From: Paraspadella gotoi
Lineage: Eukaryota > Chaetognatha
Length of the DNA: 64,000 nucleotides
Direction of reading: 5' to 3'
Assembly (NCBI GenBank): GCA_051294375.1
Contig: CM119265.1
Span: 13,074,124-13,138,123 of the forward strand
A model generated the notes under the pieces. That model saw nothing but the letters and a program-made list of their open reading frames with translations. It was not told the DNA's origin and searched no databases. Position 1 is the stretch's first letter. Each line of letters opens with the position of its first letter. Below, piece by piece: positions 1 through 29,502 of this stretch. A program made the position numbers and the translations under genes.

Positions 1-88
1 GTCGCAACTGCTTCCTCCATCGTTCAAATTATCGTTATCGTTTCTGACGATCCCGATCCTGACGGAGGCTTAATTCTTTCTCTTGCCG

Positions 89-156
89 AGTTACCCTAAT
101 CCCAACCCTAATCTATCCTCTAAACTAACCTGTAACCCTAACCGAAACCCTAAACA
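89..156. repeat. Degenerate telomere-like CCCTAA tract
   Basis: A short imperfect run of CCCTAA-like units (ttaccctaatcccaaccc, then accctaaccg and aaaccctaaa). The TTAGGG/CCCTAA unit is the common animal telomere repeat. Here it is diverged and followed directly by unique sequence and genes, so it reads as an interstitial or subtelomeric remnant rather than a live chromosome end. It could also be a coincidence of an AT/C-rich stretch. Confidence 0.4.
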
Positions 157-168
157 ATCCATCGTTCA

Positions 169-332
169 TGTTAGGACCCGCCGGTCCGTCCCTCCAGGAA
201 AACGCCCCCGAGAATCTTTGATTCGAGGAACTTCTATCGGCGAGCTGCTTCGGTCGTCCGGGGAAACCCTTCAAAGGCAAGAATTGGCGGCCGGAGTGGA
301 TCGACGATGATATCAAACAGTTTATCTCTTAA
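169..332 (+). pseudogene. Possible broken exon with one in-frame TGA
   Basis: I do not recognise this. One + frame runs from an ATG at 169 to a TAA at 330-332 with a single internal TGA at 220-222. Both halves look coding in composition: the second half contains KPFKGKNWRPEWIDDDIKQF, rich in Trp and acidic residues. An alternative is that the second half is a terminal exon entered through the AG at 226-227 (start 228, 35 codons including stop), which would avoid the TGA. It could be the 3' end of a gene lying left of the window, or a decayed copy. Other frames are also open over part of this stretch, so support is weak. Confidence 0.2.
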
Positions 333-999
333 TCTTTGAGTTTCTGAAGAATTCTTAAAAAGGGTACCTTAATAAAATAATCAAAGCATATAGATATTCC
401 AACAGTACACAAAATAATATCAAAAATCATTATTTAAACATTTAAAAGAATTACAATGTATTATATAAAGAAAACGTAATGATTCAGAACGCAATGAATA
501 ATACTGAAAAAATACTGAATTTCGACAAAAATAACTGAATCCCGACGATGACGAATGTAGAGAAAAGATCATAAATAAACGGTAAATCCTTGTGACGACG
601 TAATAAAGTTTAAACACAGATATCACGATTTGTGAGTCTTTGGATCTAACATTCAAATTATCGTTCAAATTATCGTCGTCGTATTTGTCATACAGCCAGA
701 GAGCGAGAGAGATTTTCTGCTCCGTCATACGGCAAGGGGGCATCGATGTTTGAAAAGGCCGAAAAACCATTGCTAATTTTAGCGCGCAGATGCAGTTCAG
801 TAATCACAGTAATCACTCTCTGTATTTTTAAAATAAAAATAGCAAATTTTAAATATTTTCCTCATTTTCTTAATAAAAAAATAATTAGCTCATTTGTTTA
901 TTTTAAATTCCTCTATCTCTTTTATTTCTAGTTCTATATAACTATCTAAAATTGTGAAAATGATTCGTTTTTTAACTGACTCTATTCACTGAAACAATC
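333..999. other. AT-rich 5' flank of the BTBD8-like gene
   Basis: No gene is supported here. The stretch should contain the promoter and 5' UTR of the downstream + strand gene, but I see no convincing TATA box or initiator. Around 651-685 there is a doubled motif (caaattatcgttcaaattatcg); a version of it also occurs near position 22-38. Confidence 0.5.
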
Positions 1000-3900
1000 A
1001 TGACTCTTGTCCGAGGCACCTCAATGGTCCGTCGGGACGGCGCGCCAACCGCTCCCGCTACTGCCCCTTCCAGCGCCTTTCTGGAGAAGCGCCATAAAGA
1101 ATTGGAGCGTCTTCGTGAAAAAATCGCGTCACAACTGAGCGGGGATCTGGAGGCGCTTTTTCTCTCACAGGACAACGCCAATCTAGTCATGAAGTCCGGC
1201 CACAAAACTTTTCGCGTGCACAAGGAAATAGTTCAAGTTCGAAACCCTTCAATGTTTAGCCGGATGCTGAGGGAAGCCGCCTTCACTCCAGGATGTGAAG
1301 AAGGGGAAAGGCTGCCTCAGTTCGACGTCGACTTTGCCTATGAAGAGTCATTCGAGGAATTTCTCAGGTCCGTTTCTTTTTGCTTTGAAATCTCTTTCGT
1401 CATATTGAATATACTAATTAGACGAACTTGGTCCAATTTTTTGCATTTATGATTTTTTTCTTTTCGCCTTATGAATTCTCGTTTTTCGTTTATCGTGCTA
1501 CCCTAAATATTATTTTACATTCTGACTTTTCTAATCATCTGAAAATATTTTTGATAACTAAGCACCAATTTTTAAATCGCAGGTGCTTATATTCTGAAGA
1601 TACTGGCGATGTATGCGCGAAGATTTCTCAAAGTTGGAAAGAAGCAAAAAAGGATGAAGCAATCAAAAAATCTCAAAAAACCGATGGTAACGTTTTATTA
1701 TTTGTTAGGTAATGATATCACAAAACGTACTACTCTTTTATCATTCAGTTCGCTTCAACTCCACAACTGGGCCAATAATAGTAGTTACCTACAAGCTTTT
1801 ACCGATGGTAGACTTCGTTTTTTCGCAACCGGACGACTTTTCGTGGCATCGGCCAAAAACTGAAGTGAAGCAAGAAAAAGAGGAGGAGGAGCATAAAGAG
1901 AAACACAACGTAGTTGATGTGAGGAAAAGTTCGTACATGCAAAAGGAAGAAATCGAGGAAATCGAATCGAACATGCTTGGTCGAGTCCCCACGAAAGAAG
2001 AGAGAGAAGCAGGTGAATACCTAGTAGCCCTCCTATCTACAGTATTAACATAATCTACTGTATAGATACACTATAGTGCGTATGTTTAAAATGTTACTGT
2101 ATGAACGCCCTTTCAATTTTCCTAACTTTTTTCGCGACCTTAAGCATTCTTCACAGCGTCTCCGGGGCTGTCTTCATCGTCTTCCGACATCGGGCTCGCC
2201 GGGCTTACAGCGTTGTTCGGTAAAGCCGAGGCAGATCTCGATATAAACCCTCTGCATCCTTGCTCCATCCTCGGTCGTGATCTTCTCGCACTGCTCGATG
2301 CTCCTGAAGCCACGTCTGATGTTATTGTCAAAGTTCAGGTTGGTCAATTCATTTACAATTTTGTTTTGTTGATTTTATTTAATAATTGATTGATCTGTGA
2401 ATTGATTGGTCTATTGTTTTATCTTGTGATAGGTTGTGATTGTTTTATCTATTGATTGACCTATTAACTGATCTATTGATTGATATATTAATTGATTTAT
2501 CGATTGCTAGAGCAAAATATTGATTGATTGATTGATTGATTGATTAACCTTTTTCTTGTAAACCTTTTAACTTGTTTTAGGGCGAAAGTTTTCGCGTACA
2601 TCGTTCGATCCTGGCGAGTCGAAGCGCGTATTTTGCTGCGATGTTATCCGGATCATGGAAAGAGACTGAAGACAATGAAATAACAATATACGCAGCGTCA
2701 CCCGAGGCCGTCAATTTTCTCCTACAAGTTTGTATATGAAAATAAGAGGATTTTACTTTTAACTTCACCTTTTACCAATATCGTTATTTAATCAAATAGT
2801 TCCTTTATGGCGGCTGCGTGACAATTCCGCCGTCGACATCACCTATCGAACTGTTGGGGCTGGCGGATATGTACCAAATTGTCAATCTAAAAGATCTGAT
2901 AGTTTTCGTTCTCAAGGCAGACTTTTGCCATTTTTTTCACAAGCCATGTCAAGGGTATGTCCTCGACCTTTGTTTTGATTTTAATTTTCTATTACCGACA
3001 TTAGTTACATGTAATAATTTCTTTCTCGGTAAGATGCATCTCCGGAGTTTCTGCGACGCTTCCAGCAACAATCATGCACAGATTGGATGATTTGTTTGCT
3101 AAGTGCGTTAAGTGGGTAGTGCGGCACATGAATCGCGTTTGGACGCAGAAAACCTTCGCTACGCTCCCTCCTCCTGTACTCGACTCTGTCTACAATGCCG
3201 TCATCGACACTATGGTGAATTCAGAATTGATACACTTGATTTTCAGTGGTTACTTAATACTTATAGATTGTTATTAATTGCAACAAACTGGAATTCTTCA
3301 GACTCCCGAAACAGTCCTTGATCTAGTGATCGAAGCACGACGACTCATTGACACTCTCCCACGTCTCAAATGGGCCGAGCACATTCTTCATTTGGTTACC
3401 AATCTTCTTGATAGATGCACCGAATACATTGGCACTAATCTCGTTCAAGTACTCTCCACGGCGCGGTTCATAGAATTAGGAGAAGTAAGTTTTTTGGTGG
3501 GATTTATTTTTTCACATATTTGGACAGAACTAAACGCTGTTCAGTGTTCACTGAAGTTAAGTTCCTCGTATTATTCGCGCATTCTAAATCAGTTTCAACC
3601 ATGTATCACCGAATTTTTTATTTTTTTTTATATTTCACTGATAGTTTTTTTTTTTTTTTTTAAACGTTCCAAATTTCGTGTCCCCCAAGGGTACGATGTG
3701 TTGGTCGGCAGGTCTCGTAGAGGACATCCTTCTGTCGGCAGTATCGTCACTCGGCTCGCCTAACGATGCCTGCCACTCATACCTGTTGACGACGGGCCAC
3801 TTGGTAACGGCTCGCGAGCACGCTTCCGAAGGACACCCCTGGTCCGACTCCTTTGTGACAATCGTGTCGAATTTGCACCTTCGATGCGAGCAATATCTCA

Positions 3901-6900
3901 TCAATTACGTAAATCATGCCATTCACTGCAAAGCCTGGAACGAACTCACACAAGAGATGCGAGATAAAATTAGAGCTGGTGAGTCGTTTGAAGAGAAGTT
4001 CCGCTATTTTCTTACAATAAATTTGCTCTCTCTTTGACGATCGCAGCCGCAGTTTTCGTCGATGACAGCGGCAGCTCGCGCCCGCTTCAGACGCTGCCCA
4101 CCCGATCTTCGATCCATCGTCGATCAGGATCCCACGGTGGCGCCAGAGGAGGCGCAGGTAGTAACATTTCGACCATTCCCAAATCACGTGGCTTTTTTAT
4201 TCGTTTTTAATCCACAATTTTTGTTATTATTTATTTAATTTCTGTGATATAGTTACTTATATTTAAGTTTATTAAAATTCGCTCCGTTTTAAATTCTGTT
4301 TAATTTTTGCGTTATTTATTCAAACGCCAGAGTCAGTTTGAAAAAAAGTTTTCTTTTCCATACATTTATTTTTTTTCTTTTTCTAGATTTTGGAAAGGAT
4401 TTCGTTGTTTCCATTTTAGTTTTTGACGTATTAGACAGCGCGAACAGGTAACACGTTATTTTTTGTTCAATTTTTCTTTTTCAGTTTTAGTCAATTGTTT
4501 GATTTTCTTCAAATTATCTCAAAGTCAAATGTTTTGTTTCCGAATATATCGTTTTTCTTTGTTGACTTAATTGTAATGATTTTCCAGATGTCGTTCCTGT
4601 TATTGTCCCGCGGTCCCCATCACCGCAAGACGCAGCGGAACGCAATGCGTTAGCGGAAGCTGAGAACAACGATGCACCCGTCGATGGTGAACTCGCCGCA
4701 GCCGCTCAGGAACCTGCGCGGCCCGCAAACGCCGGTGCACGGCCCGACCCCTTCGCCGACGCCGTTCGTCCCCGCGATCCCCCCGAGGTTAACGCCGACG
4801 CCATTGGGGGCGTCGTCATCTCCCAGAGTCTCGAGCGGTCGGATCCCGAGCCGGAAGCCACGACGCGCACTGGCCTTCGTCCCGCGACCACCGCCAGGTC
4901 TCGGAGCGCCTCAGGAAGCGAAGGTACAGCAGTCAGACCGCGTCGCGTGTCCGGAGGTGATGAAGGCACCTCGGCGCCGCGTAGACTGGCTCAAGACAGA
5001 AGGTCTGCGCCAGCTACAGTGCATGCGGCTAATCAATCCAGGGCCGAAAATCTCCCCAAGTCCGTCGCGCACCTGCTGGCAAAACCAAAAGTCACGGGAT
5101 CAAGGACGCTCACCGCGAAAGAAAAGAGAGAAAGGAACCGAACTCTGTCTTGCGGATCCGAAACGTCTACCGGATCGGACCAACCGGTCAAGAGTATGTC
5201 TTTAACCGGGAGGACTGATGCCGTCAAAGAGGTAAGCGCAGAGTTAATTAATACGAATAACAAACCGCATATCGTAATTTCGAATAGCTAACAGCCTCGG
5301 CCATCTACATTTAATAGGAAGAAGAAATGGCAACAGCCGAAACAACTGAAGCCGACACTCTCTCGGGATTGAGTGAAAATGACGGGAAAGATTCGCCGGA
5401 GATAATGGAGGACGTCATAAACGAACAAAGGGATCAAGAAATGGAGACATTATTTAAGAAGGGTGTTGTTGAGCCCTGCGAAGATAATACAGATGAAAGT
5501 CAACGAAAACGACATGATTATGAGCAAAATAAAGAGAAACATATGCAAGAACTAAAAGTGATACAAGACCAAGATCAAGAAGAAACAAAACAACAGCAGC
5601 AACAACAATCACAAAACGACCAAATACAACCGCAACCACAGTCTTTGTCTAGTCCCGGTGAGGTTTGCTCTACTTGGTGCGTGTCAACTGCTGAATTTTC
5701 TAATAAAGAAAAGACAGTGGGCTCCGAAAGTGTAGTCCTTTCGACCGCCATTATATCTGACCAGCCTTCGACCATCGTGCACCAAGTCATGGATCCACCG
5801 AAAAGAACAGATTCGGTAGATAAGCAAAATGAAAACGAGAATGCGAAGTCGGCGGCGGTGACCACAAACGCCCGCCAATTGACCGAGAATTCTTTGACGC
5901 TTGATGAGGACGATGAAACTCAACTTTTTCTTGAATTTGAGAAACTTCTTCAAGAAAAGCACACCAAGCGCGCCCTCGTTGAAGCTGTTAACAAGATTAA
6001 GCACGCCGAAGAATACGGCAACACGTTTGCTGAGAGGCTGAGCCATGAAAAGGAAACGCGAGAGATCGCCTTCATGCTGGAGAATGAGTCAAGCATGGAT
6101 GACAGCACAGAGGATGATAAGCTTTTCATGGAGTTTCAGTGTTTGCTGACTAGGAGCTACGAGCGCGACCTCATCGGTCGTAAAAAAGCCGAACGCCCAC
6201 GGTCTCTAATCGAAGACGGCAGCGAAGATATTCTCATTGTCGATGTGCCGGATAGAGCCACTGAGGCAACAACTATCAATCAGAAATCCATCGATAGAAG
6301 GAAAAAAGTGAAGATCCTTTGGGAGGGCGAGATTGACCCACACGAAATCACTGACGACCTCATCTCATCAAGCGTTGTTTCTCCAATGCAAAGCGGTGCA
6401 TCTTCTCCTCCTGTCGCTATTGTCAGTCCCACAGTGCAGAAAGATAGCGTGAGAAAGTCAATTAATGAGCCGTCAAACCAAGTCGGCGGGTCAACGGGAA
6501 CTTCCAATGTGGCCGTTGTCGAGCCCATAATTTCACTTGAAAATAACGAAAAATTATCATCTTCAAGCGTTCCAACCACTGCATTAGAATTTTCATCGTT
6601 ACAGACTCATGTACCAATCAATGATGATCAAATAACTTCCCGCACATCCAATCCTACCAATTATTCAAGGACTGATTCGCAGAAAACTACGCCTTCGACA
6701 GTAGTACAATTGACAACTTTTTCTCAATCACGGGTAAAGATACATACGTCAACTACCACGTCTCCATCGAGAAACGAAAATCCCCAATGCCTTCCACTGT
6801 TTGCTTCAAATAACAGAGTAGAAGTCACCGAAAACGTTTCAAGCTTACGTAGAATTCCTGGTGCCAACACAAGAAGAACCATTCAAAATCGTGAAAGAAC

Positions 6901-9145
6901 AAGAGTCGTGGAACAGGAACAATTCATGCAAAACATAAAAAAGACACAAAATATTCATCAACAGCAAATTGTTCACTTTGAGAATCTAAGCGATGAACAA
7001 ATTGAAAACGGACGAGGAAGAAATGTTGGCTTTATTGTAAATCTTAATGCCGAGGAAAGTATTTCAGATTCTGCTTCCTTCACTCCAAGTAACAGTCAAA
7101 ATTTACCTCCGACGCTGCTTAACAATGAACCAATATCCCAAATGGCTATTCAAGCCGCTCCTATGCATGTCTCGGTCCAAAATCAAAATCTGAGCAGGTA
7201 TGGACCACAAGCCATAATATTGTCATCTCGACCTCAACCCGATGACGCTGCAGCTCTCAACAAATCTTTTGATGCTTCGTTAGGTCATATCGCACTTCGA
7301 CAAAGCACTTACTGTGTCGACCAATCACGTCTGTATAATCGACTTAGCATTGACCAGGACGTTGATAAAATGAAGTTTCAAGCAGCCGAATGTTCTGGAG
7401 AAATAAATTCGATGCCTATAACTAGAAATTTGATAAATGCACGAAATATTTCGGGAAATGACATGGAACCATTTTTCCATATGAATGCTGGAGTGCCTAT
7501 AGAAAGCCAACCCCAAATTCCCTCTGATTTTTATTCCCAAAGACCGGTGGTTGGAAGCGCTCCAGTGTCAACTGATTATCTTCCAAATTTTAACAATTTG
7601 TACGGGCAAAATTTTAAAGTTACTAGGAATATGGTTCGGCCACAGCAGCCGATTGAAAATGAGACCCAAGTACCTGCAACTGACACAGTATTATCAAAGC
7701 GTTCTTCTCATTCTCAAGCAGAAGTTCAAGAACCAGTGAAGCGTGGCATTGGGTATGTAGTTGACTTAGATACTCTTCCTGAACCGTTAAAAGCCCCGCC
7801 AAGGATCCCGGTTCCAAAGAAAACGCCTAAAAAACGAATAAATGCACTCACTGGAGCAGCCCCAACTTCATCCAGTTTAATGGAAGAGGCACTTCAGTGG
7901 GGAGAAACAAGCAAGGTTGACCATCAAATTGAAAAGGTAACATCCGATCCTCAGCAAGGCTTTGCTCGTGGTTTCTGCAGCACTCCAAGTAGAAATTCCT
8001 CTCAGGGTCTTCAACAGACTTTATTCTCTTGGGATGATGGTTCAGAAGGTATAAAACCAGAGAAAGAGCACAGTGTATCTCAAAGCCCAAAACGAGATCC
8101 CTTGCGAACTGCTTCTTTGACTCTACAGGAAAGTTTAAAGTGGGGAGAGGATTCGGTTGAGGAAAATGTGCAGTTAAGGGAAAAACCAAAAGGTCAACAA
8201 CTGAGGAGTAGTTCGGTAGAAGTTTATAATAAGATTGCTAACGAAACTTTGTTAGGTAAAAACACTATACATAAATCAAGACTTCCAATTCATAACAAAC
8301 GCGTTTCACATCCGGAAACTGTTAATGAGTTTCACCAAATGCATCAACAGCAAATGCAATACAATAACATGTCACAACAACACAGCTACCAGCAGCACAT
8401 TTTTCCACCACCATTTGATCACGCCACGCTGATTCCTCGACCTCACTTCCCTTTTCCTTATCCTAATCCCGAGTTACAAAACCTCTCGTCGACGCGGCCG
8501 GTGATGCCTTTTAATTCTCCATTGAATGCTCCTCCTCACGATGAGGTTCGTTTTCGTCGAACTCCAGTGGATCTTCCGGCGACGCCGCCGATTTCCGAAC
8601 GACCAAAGTCCGCTTCTTTTGTCGTTGATTGGAACGAGATTGAAGCGGAAATCTCTTCTTCGACGGAAAGAATCCAACCGCGGGTGATGGATCCAAGGCC
8701 ACAGGCGCCGGCGCCAGTCTCGTTTGAAGTAGGCGTCGAAGACCTCAAACCCGGAAAGAGACAAACGACTCCTCGACAACAACAACAACAACAAAATCGC
8801 CGAATCCCGCGGCTACAGTCGGACTCTGCGCCGCGGTTTCGGCCCGCAGAAAAGTTTGTCATAGACTTCAACGACGAACGGCCCGTGGCCGCCTCTGGCA
8901 TTAAAATTACCCCCTTCCAGAACAAGTGGGCCTCTAGCCTTAGTTACAACGTTGAATTTCCGAAAGAGCGACACGAACTGGAGACGGGGCAACAACAAAG
9001 CAGCTTACAGGGCAGTCCGGCTGTCCCTTCGGCTTCGGGATTTGAAAGAAAAAAAATTCGCACATTTCAGTCAAAATTGTTGACGCCCAAAAAATATAAA
9101 TCAGAACCTAAAAAGCGGGACAATCTGGAAAACCCAGAAAAATGA
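1000..9145 (+). CDS. BTBD8-like double-BTB protein, 12 exons
   Basis: Exons: 1000-1367, 1583-1686, 1749-2012, 2157-2338, 2581-2727, 2800-2954, 3034-3214, 3302-3484, 3690-3978, 4047-4157, 4588-5231, 5318-9145. All introns are GT-AG (62-430 nt) and all phases fit, giving 2151 residues. The first BTB is about residues 65-240 (motif SGHKTFRVHKEIV; FLRCLYSED across junction 1). The second BTB is about 295-405 (GESFRVHRSILASRSAYFAA, FLYGGCVTIP, LADMYQIVNLKDL). A BACK-like region follows (FAKCVKWVVRHMNRVW, DTLPRLKWAEHI, to AAVFVDDSG near 624). This order and these motifs match animal BTBD8; vertebrate BTBD8 is linked to AP-2/clathrin endocytosis and synaptic-vesicle recycling. The tail (about 665-2151) is low-complexity with Gln runs, one DPF motif, and repeated short motifs listed under findings. 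The tail is assigned to the gene by splice phase and lack of stops, not by recognised homology. ATG 1000 is chosen because the nearby ATG at 960 is out of frame. Function beyond family membership is inferred. Confidence 0.88.
2385..2546. repeat. Imperfect (TGAT)n tract in BTBD8-like intron 4
   Basis: Intron 4 is dominated by imperfect TGAT/TTGAT units and ends with about six clean tandem copies (2521-2545). It is a microsatellite close to the acceptor of exon 5 (2581). No function is evident. Confidence 0.8.
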
Positions 9146-9707
9146 GACGAATAAGTAAACATGAAAAATTAGAGACAAAGAGGCTGCGATGAGACTAAAA
9201 ATTTCTGTGCGCTTTTTTTGTGGTTTTTCTCTGACTTCTCTGATTAATTTTTTTTTATTTTAATTTTCAACCTATATGTGCTTTATCGCCAATTCGTTTT
9301 CAATTGAAATTTTTTTATAGTGACGGCTTAACAAATATTTTTAGATTATATTTCTCGCCTGGACGGTGAATCTATTTTAAAGATTTAATTTTTTATCCTT
9401 CACTAATGCTTCGGCGTTATACTGCTTAAAATTAAATTTGTTCCCGCACGTGTCTCTTATTCTGGCTACTTGAAATTCATGTTACTGAATAACAATTTGA
9501 TCCAGTGTTCACTGTTCACTTTTAAATTATGATTATGATTAGAAAACCGTTATGATTGCTTCTTATAATTTTATTTTGACTTTAAATGCATTATCAAATG
9601 TTGTTTCACCGAATCTATAACATGTTAAAATACATACCACTGTTTTAAAATATTTTCAATTCATTTTTCTTAATTTATATATCTATTTGCTTACTTCGTA
9701 ATGTGTT

Positions 9708-9713
9708 AATAAA
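9708..9713 (+). terminator. Candidate poly(A) signal for BTBD8-like gene
   Basis: AATAAA lies 563 nt after the stop codon and is followed within about 30 nt by a T/G-rich stretch, the usual layout of an animal cleavage and polyadenylation site. Other AT-rich variants nearby cannot be excluded. Confidence 0.35.
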
Positions 9714-11152
9714 TTGCATGTGCTCCGATTTGATTGTTTTATCTAATGATATACAGAATAATTAAAAGAATTGAAATAAGGCAAATCAAATGACGGTACA
9801 GCTATTTCATGAATCTGTAAAAAAATGAATCTGTAAATACACGGTCAAGAATCTGTCGAATCTTGACGTTACGTATGTGTAAACCGTGCAAAATTGCAAA
9901 TCGAAAATCGACAGTCGATTTTAATGTAGGTACAATTCGAAGGCTAAGTTGAAAATATAATAATAATGTTTAAACAAAATTTGAAGACCAGTAAGCCAAA
10001 ACTCTGATTACGTTCTTTGGGTTTTGCGTTTTTATAAGATGGAAAACTTTTTTTTATTTATATTCAGTCACTATTAATTCGTTGATCATGCATTATTTTA
10101 GTTTTGTTTAGTTATCAAGTATTTTTCATTAGCAAATTTAAGGTTACCGCCATCAATAATATTTAACTTCAACAATGACAATATGAATTTTGTCACATTT
10201 TTATGCAATCAGAAAAAAACTTTTTTTTCTTAAACTCTAAAAATATTTTATATGTCATAATAAGGAATTTAAAAAGGCAACTGTAGAACTTACAGCTTAT
10301 GACTGTAAAGTTTATAGCTCTTTAACATTTAGTCATCACTTGTATTTTAAGTTGTCCAATGGCCACGCTCTGAAGACTAAGGCAGATCATGTGCTTTAAT
10401 TCTGGTTCAAAAGTTAAGCATTACAATGTTTTTCCAAAAAAACTACATATTATAACGTTTTTCTTCTGTCTACATTAACAGGACTTTATAATGAAGGTTT
10501 TAAAGAAACGAGTCAAGAATAAAATCAAAGTAGGTAATAATATGAAGCTGTTCAAAACTTAATAGTTAATACAACACATGACTGCTCCGCAAACTAGATG
10601 CCGATCGAAATTGATGATGTACAACTTTTTTTTCTTTTCACTATGATTAACAAAAGTTTTTAAAAATTCTCGTGATTTTATATCATAATTTTGAAAAATA
10701 TAAGTAATTAATTTATTATTCAATCTCTATTCAAGAAAGTTTTTCTATGAAAAAATCACTATGATCGAATCGCTAAAGTTGAGCTAGTTTAATAAAACTT
10801 GAATACTTTATTAATTATTTGTAGGAAAGTTGATGTTTGAAGGTCGATATTTTCCGCAATACACTCCCCAAAGGCTTCATAAAGAATCTCAATTAAAACT
10901 ACCTTTAAGTATAACTCTGTAAAATCTTCATAATTCATTAAATGGCTGTAATTTCCCACGAATTTATTGTTTTGTTTTTAAGAAGTACGAATGCTATTCT
11001 TCATTTCTTGGTTAATCACTAATCGGTTTATTAAATTTCATATGTTTTATCTTGGATTATGCAGGAGCAATTTATAACAGACGCCAATAATACAAACTAA
11101 AAAAAGCTTATGCATAACGCACTGTAAAAAAGGTATAAAACAATGTCTGATT

Positions 11153-11158
11153 TTTATT
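11153..11158 (-). terminator. Candidate poly(A) signal for slo
   Basis: AATAAA on the minus strand lies about 360 nt past the slo stop codon (11520-11522). In such AT-rich DNA this hexamer is common, so the call is weak. Confidence 0.2.
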
Positions 11159-11519
11159 TTAAAAAGAAACTGTTAGACCACAATGCTTTCTTTCTCCTCC
11201 ATACTCTAGCTCTCTCAATCTGTATGTAAATGAGGGTTAGAGTGGCCCTCGATCATCTTGCACTTTTTTCCCGACCTCATGTAATTTAGGCGATGGGGTG
11301 AAAATTGACCCATGGAAGGTACTAAATATTTATGCAGTGTGAAGAGCGCAGTTTTAAGGATGGTTGAAGAAAAATAATTTCTTTTTCTCCAATTCGGTGG
11401 GATTGTAACTCTGCCAGGGAAAATGGCCGATGTTGACTGTTTCATATGTCGGCGACCCGTAGATGATCTGGGGTGGTTGTCGCCGCCGCCGATCGCGATG
11501 ACGACGACCGGTTTGTGAT

Positions 11520-28670
<17,151 letters not shown>

Positions 28671-29425
28671 GGCTTCCGTTCTTTTTGGGATTCGAAGAAA
28701 CGCAAAGAATCCAAAGAAAATTCTTGAGGTTTTGTTTTGACTTTTGATTGCCGAGTGATTGCGATGTTAAAAAAAAAATCACTTCGTCGTCGCTTTTGTC
28801 GTCGTCGTCGTCTTCGTCTTGTTTTTTTTTCTTGCAGAATTAGAAATGTTATGCAGAATAAAAGCGAAGCGATTTGGCGGGATTTTGAAGTTCTCGACCT
28901 CTTCTTTAATTTCGTTTCAGGTAGCGTTGGCACTTTTTTTTTTTTTTGAATGTGACTTGAACAGTTTGGCGCTTGGTGATATCGTTATAAGGGTTAAGAT
29001 GCGTTATTCACTGGCGTTGATTGTCATTTCGATTTCTGTTTTCGGAGCTGATTTTTTAAACTTTTAGTTGTTTACAAGATTCATTTAAAAAAAATTATCA
29101 CTGTTTAATTGACCATTTGTCACGTGAAAATTTCTCAGGAGGGGGAGGGGGGATTCACAGTATGTTTTAGTGTTCTGAAAAAAAGAAGATAATTAAATTG
29201 GATTAAGTTTGAATTTTAGTAGATATTTCAAATTAACGAAATTTCTTTTGAATAAACAGAAAGTAATACGAATCATTTAAAGTTTTTTCTTTTTTTTACA
29301 ATTTAAGCAAAAGTCTTAAAAATAATATTTAATAAAGGAAAGAGATGTCTAACAACGTTATAAACAAATCGCAACTGTACATAATTCACTCTCTAACCAG
29401 GTTTTTGTAAATGAAAGAAAGACAG

Positions 29426-29502
<77 letters not shown>

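Larger units (their letters stand above)
9146..11519. other. AT-rich gap between convergent genes
   Basis: This 2.4 kb stretch separates the stop codons of the + strand BTBD8-like gene and the - strand slo gene, so it must hold both 3' UTRs. It is strongly AT-rich, with only very short open frames and no recognisable gene. I see no clear repeat family or RNA gene in it. Confidence 0.6.

Noticed and set aside
663-760. Minus-strand frame with YDKYDDDNLNDNLN (420-770)
   Set aside because: Short, low-complexity acidic repeat in the 5' flank of the BTBD8-like gene, without clear splice sites or homology.
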